A DNA stretch of 45,474 nucleotides from Rhodospirillaceae bacterium (GTDB lineage Bacteria; Pseudomonadota; Alphaproteobacteria; Rhodospirillales; Casp-alpha2): the NCBI GenBank assembly GCA_018665815.1, contig JABJBP010000091.1, positions 1-45,474 of the forward strand, given 5' to 3'. The notes beneath the pieces were generated by a model. The model was not told the origin of the DNA and ran no database searches. It saw nothing but the letters and a program-made list of their open reading frames with translations. Below are positions 43,897 to 45,474 of this stretch, piece by piece. Position numbers and translations under genes: made by a program. Position 1 is the stretch's first letter; every line of letters begins with the position of its first letter.

Positions 43897-44649
43897 TCAG
43901 GGCTTCGGAAATTGCATGACCAGCAACTCGAGACCGCCGGAACCGGCCAACACGCGGAGCGGCGCCTCATCGGCGGTGACGAACAGGCACGAAAGGCGGG
44001 GCAGTTCCCGGCCGCCATGCAGCCACGATCCTTCGGCGACGACAATGTATTGCCCGCCGCCGGTTCGGGGATGCGGGTTTTCGAATACAGTGCCCGGGCC
44101 CATTCGAAGCAGCCAGGCGGCCAGGCCGTCGGCTTCGGGTGTGATGACGGTCTCAGCGAGAACGCCTGGCCGCCCCGCCAACGCCGATGCCGGGCCGACC
44201 TCGATGCCGCTGATCAGTTTGGAGCGTTGGTTGCCTTTGATCAGTTTGTCGCGGGACGCCGGCATGTATTTGGCCCCCGGGTCCCATTTCGCGCGCAGGG
44301 TAAAATAGACGATGCCTTCGTCGCCGGAAATGATCGGACCGTAGGGCGTGTGCGCATTGGCGTATTGAAGGCTCAGGGGCATGGCCGCTTGTTTGCCGAA
44401 GTGGCCGGCCCCGCCGACGACCACCTGGAACTGATTGGTCTCGTGGAAATGCGGCAGGGTCACGGCGCCCGGCGGTTGTTCGACTAGGAACCCTTGCGGT
44501 TCGCCGTTGTCATTAACCTCATTGCCTTCAAGGTAGTAGCCGCGCACCGGCGAAGCGCCGACATAGCCGCTGAGGATGTAGTCACGGCTGTTGACCTGGA
44601 CGACACGCGTGTCAGTGGCCGCGTCCAGCGCGGATTTACCGTACAGCAT
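43897..44649 (-). CDS. Cupin-domain protein
   Basis: This 250-residue protein has a cupin metal site in TLPHFHETNQFQVVVGGAGHF (two His and a distal His), a second beta-barrel-like half (VFENPHPRTGGGQYIVVAEG), and no signal peptide. It may be a bicupin whose second half has a weak metal site. Cupins of this kind include dioxygenases, isomerases and binding proteins, so no reaction is assigned. It lies 42 bp upstream of the ABC-F gene and 27 bp downstream of the small exported protein, all on the minus strand. Confidence 0.85.
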   Translation of the reverse strand: MLYGKSALDAATDTRVVQVNSRDYILSGYVGASPVRGYYLEGNEVNDNGEPQGFLVEQPPGAVTLPHFHETNQFQVVVGGAGHFGKQAAMPLSLQYANAHTPYGPIISGDEGIVYFTLRAKWDPGAKYMPASRDKLIKGNQRSKLISGIEVGPASALAGRPGVLAETVITPEADGLAAWLLRMGPGTVFENPHPRTGGGQYIVVAEGSWLHGGRELPRLSCLFVTADEAPLRVLAGSGGLELLVMQFPKP

Positions 44650-44676
44650 AGGAACCCTCGGCAGTGGCGCGATTGG

Positions 44677-44928
44677 CTATTTGATGCCCAGGGCTTCCAT
44701 GGCCTTGGCCAAAGCCGCAACCGATTTGCCGTGTTGCCCAGCTTTGTGCATGGCCTCACCTTTGGCGCCCAACCCGGTAATCTTGGCCATATCTTTCTTC
44801 GACATCTGCGGGTTTTTCGCCAATGCCGCGTCGATTTTCTTCATATCGGCCGGGCAGTGGAAGGCATGGGCCGGGGCGGTCACGGCGAGAGCAAAGGCGA
44901 CGGCAACGGCGCTGAGAATATATTTCAT
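44677..44928 (-). CDS. Small exported protein, 83 residues
   Basis: A signal peptide (MKYILSAVAVAFALAVTAPA ending AHA) is followed by a mature protein of about 61 residues, helical and Lys-rich, FHCPADMKKIDAALAKNP and MSKKDMAKITGLGAKGEAMH. It contains one cysteine and no catalytic motif that I recognise. GGAGGA lies about 6 bases before the ATG. The pattern suggests a periplasmic protein of a conserved but uncharacterised type. Confidence 0.8.
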   Translation of the reverse strand: MKYILSAVAVAFALAVTAPAHAFHCPADMKKIDAALAKNPQMSKKDMAKITGLGAKGEAMHKAGQHGKSVAALAKAMEALGIK

Positions 44929-44974
44929 GAGGAATCCTCCGTTGGGTTCGAAAGTTTATTGTTATTAGATTGGT

Positions 44975-44980
44975 ATTATA
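44975..44980 (-). promoter_or_regulatory. Perfect -10 box before the small exported protein
   Basis: On the minus strand TATAAT lies 46 bases before the start at 44928 in an AT-rich stretch; a -35 box is not convincing (nearest TTGTAA is too close). It is the likely promoter for the 44928-42046 gene series. Confidence 0.5.
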
Positions 44981-45072
44981 CACAATTTTTACAATTGCCT
45001 AGCCCCTACCCAGGGCATGACATGGATACTAGTATGCATAGTCGCCCAAAGTTAAGTCGGATGGAGATACGG

Positions 45073-45474
45073 ATGAGAAGATGGATCGCACGAAGCATGG
45101 CGTTGGCGCTGGCCGTGATAGCGGCGGGCCCGGCAACCGCCGAGCCGCGCATGGCGATATTCGACACCCACGTCCATTACAGCCGCGCCGCTTGGGCCGG
45201 CCTGACCCCGACGGTCGTGCGCGGCCTGCTGAGCGACGCCGGCGTGACGCGGGCCTTGGTTTCCAGCACCCCCGATGACGGGACCTTGCGGCTCCGGGAT
45301 TTTGATCCGTCAATGTTTGTGCCCGAGCTGCGGCCCTATCACGGCCAAGTTCATTCCGCCAATTGGCACAATGACAAAGGAATCATTGCATACCTGGAAA
45401 GCCGCCTTGCGGCGAATACCTATAAAGGGATCGGCGAGTTTCACCTTTATCCCGGTGCAGAGAAATTGGCGCCG
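45073..45474 (+). CDS. Exported amidohydrolase (Amidohydro_2-like), cut by the window end
   Basis: The 134 codons present encode a signal peptide (MRRWIARSMALALAVIAAGP, then ATA) and the start of a TIM-barrel metal hydrolase. IFDTHVHYS supplies the first two metal histidines, followed by LLSDAGVTRALVSST and later YKGIGEFHLYPG, typical of amidohydrolase-2 proteins. GGAGA is 6 bases before the ATG at 45073; an ATG at 45061 is in frame without one. The frame is open to the last base, so the rest lies beyond the window. The substrate is unknown. Confidence 0.85.
   Translation, partial: MRRWIARSMALALAVIAAGPATAEPRMAIFDTHVHYSRAAWAGLTPTVVRGLLSDAGVTRALVSSTPDDGTLRLRDFDPSMFVPELRPYHGQVHSANWHNDKGIIAYLESRLAANTYKGIGEFHLYPGAEKLAP

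Overview
The window looks like a chromosomal segment of an alphaproteobacterium, most likely Rhodospirillales-like. The evidence is its GC-rich coding sequence, the order kdsD-lptC-lptA-lptB-rpoN-hpf-ptsN, an hsp20 gene followed by a DUF1150 gene, an NDUFA9-type reductase, and many CoA-dependent catabolic genes. The placement rests on gene order and protein resemblance read by eye, not on a database search.

Layout. (1) 1-2281 is a lower-GC genomic-island scar. It holds a tRNA-Ala(GGC) with its terminator, a frameshifted tyrosine recombinase whose frame runs antisense into the tRNA, a palindrome, a second recombinase remnant, a bacteriohemerythrin and an orphan small gene. (2) 2282-6158 (minus) is an arsenate-resistance operon, arsR - class III CoA-transferase - GAPDH - arsJ. 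The CoA-transferase is an unexpected member. A 5'-truncated MarR gene lies beside it. (3) 6852-10383 holds a ketopantoate-reductase-like gene and a fumarylacetoacetate-hydrolase-family gene (minus), then a class III aminotransferase (plus) preceded by tandem hairpin-like repeats. (4) 10509-12039 holds a FliL-like secreted protein, Hsp20 and DUF1150. (5) 12113-18434 (minus) is the envelope and nitrogen-regulation operon kdsD-lptCAB-rpoN-hpf-ptsN, followed by an RNase D-type exonuclease and tRNA-Leu(CAG). (6) 19611-26854 is mixed metabolism: NDUFA9-type reductase, MarR, M17 aminopeptidase, frameshifted GST, RraA-like, SelA-like PLP enzyme, and a MarR regulator that shares a 12-bp operator with a secreted Tyr-Glu-Pro repeat protein. 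(7) 27029-35292 is one long plus-strand acyl-CoA catabolic cluster: two acyl-CoA dehydrogenases, then the order ADP-forming acyl-CoA synthetase - enoyl-CoA hydratase twice in succession. (8) 35279-40305 is a decay zone. It contains a DksA-like/membrane-protein chimera, a split gene, a MocR-type fragment and dispersed palindromic repeats, mixed with intact GFA, gamma-glutamylcyclotransferase and peroxiredoxin genes. (9) 40306-45474 (mostly minus) holds a biotin-dependent carboxyltransferase beta subunit, a Uup-type ABC-F ATPase, a cupin protein and a small exported protein, and ends in a partial amidohydrolase cut by the window edge.

How the parts work together. In the ars operon, GAPDH would form 1-arseno-3-phosphoglycerate, ArsJ would export it, and ArsR (Cys-Cys tail, operator dyad before its start) would control expression. 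The 27-35 kb cluster would activate a carboxylic acid to its CoA ester and pass it through dehydrogenation and hydration. The lpt/kds block serves LPS synthesis and export. The most interesting targets are the CoA-transferase inside the arsJ operon, the shared MarR operator pair, the covarying hairpin repeats at 8.8 kb, and the DksA-membrane chimera.
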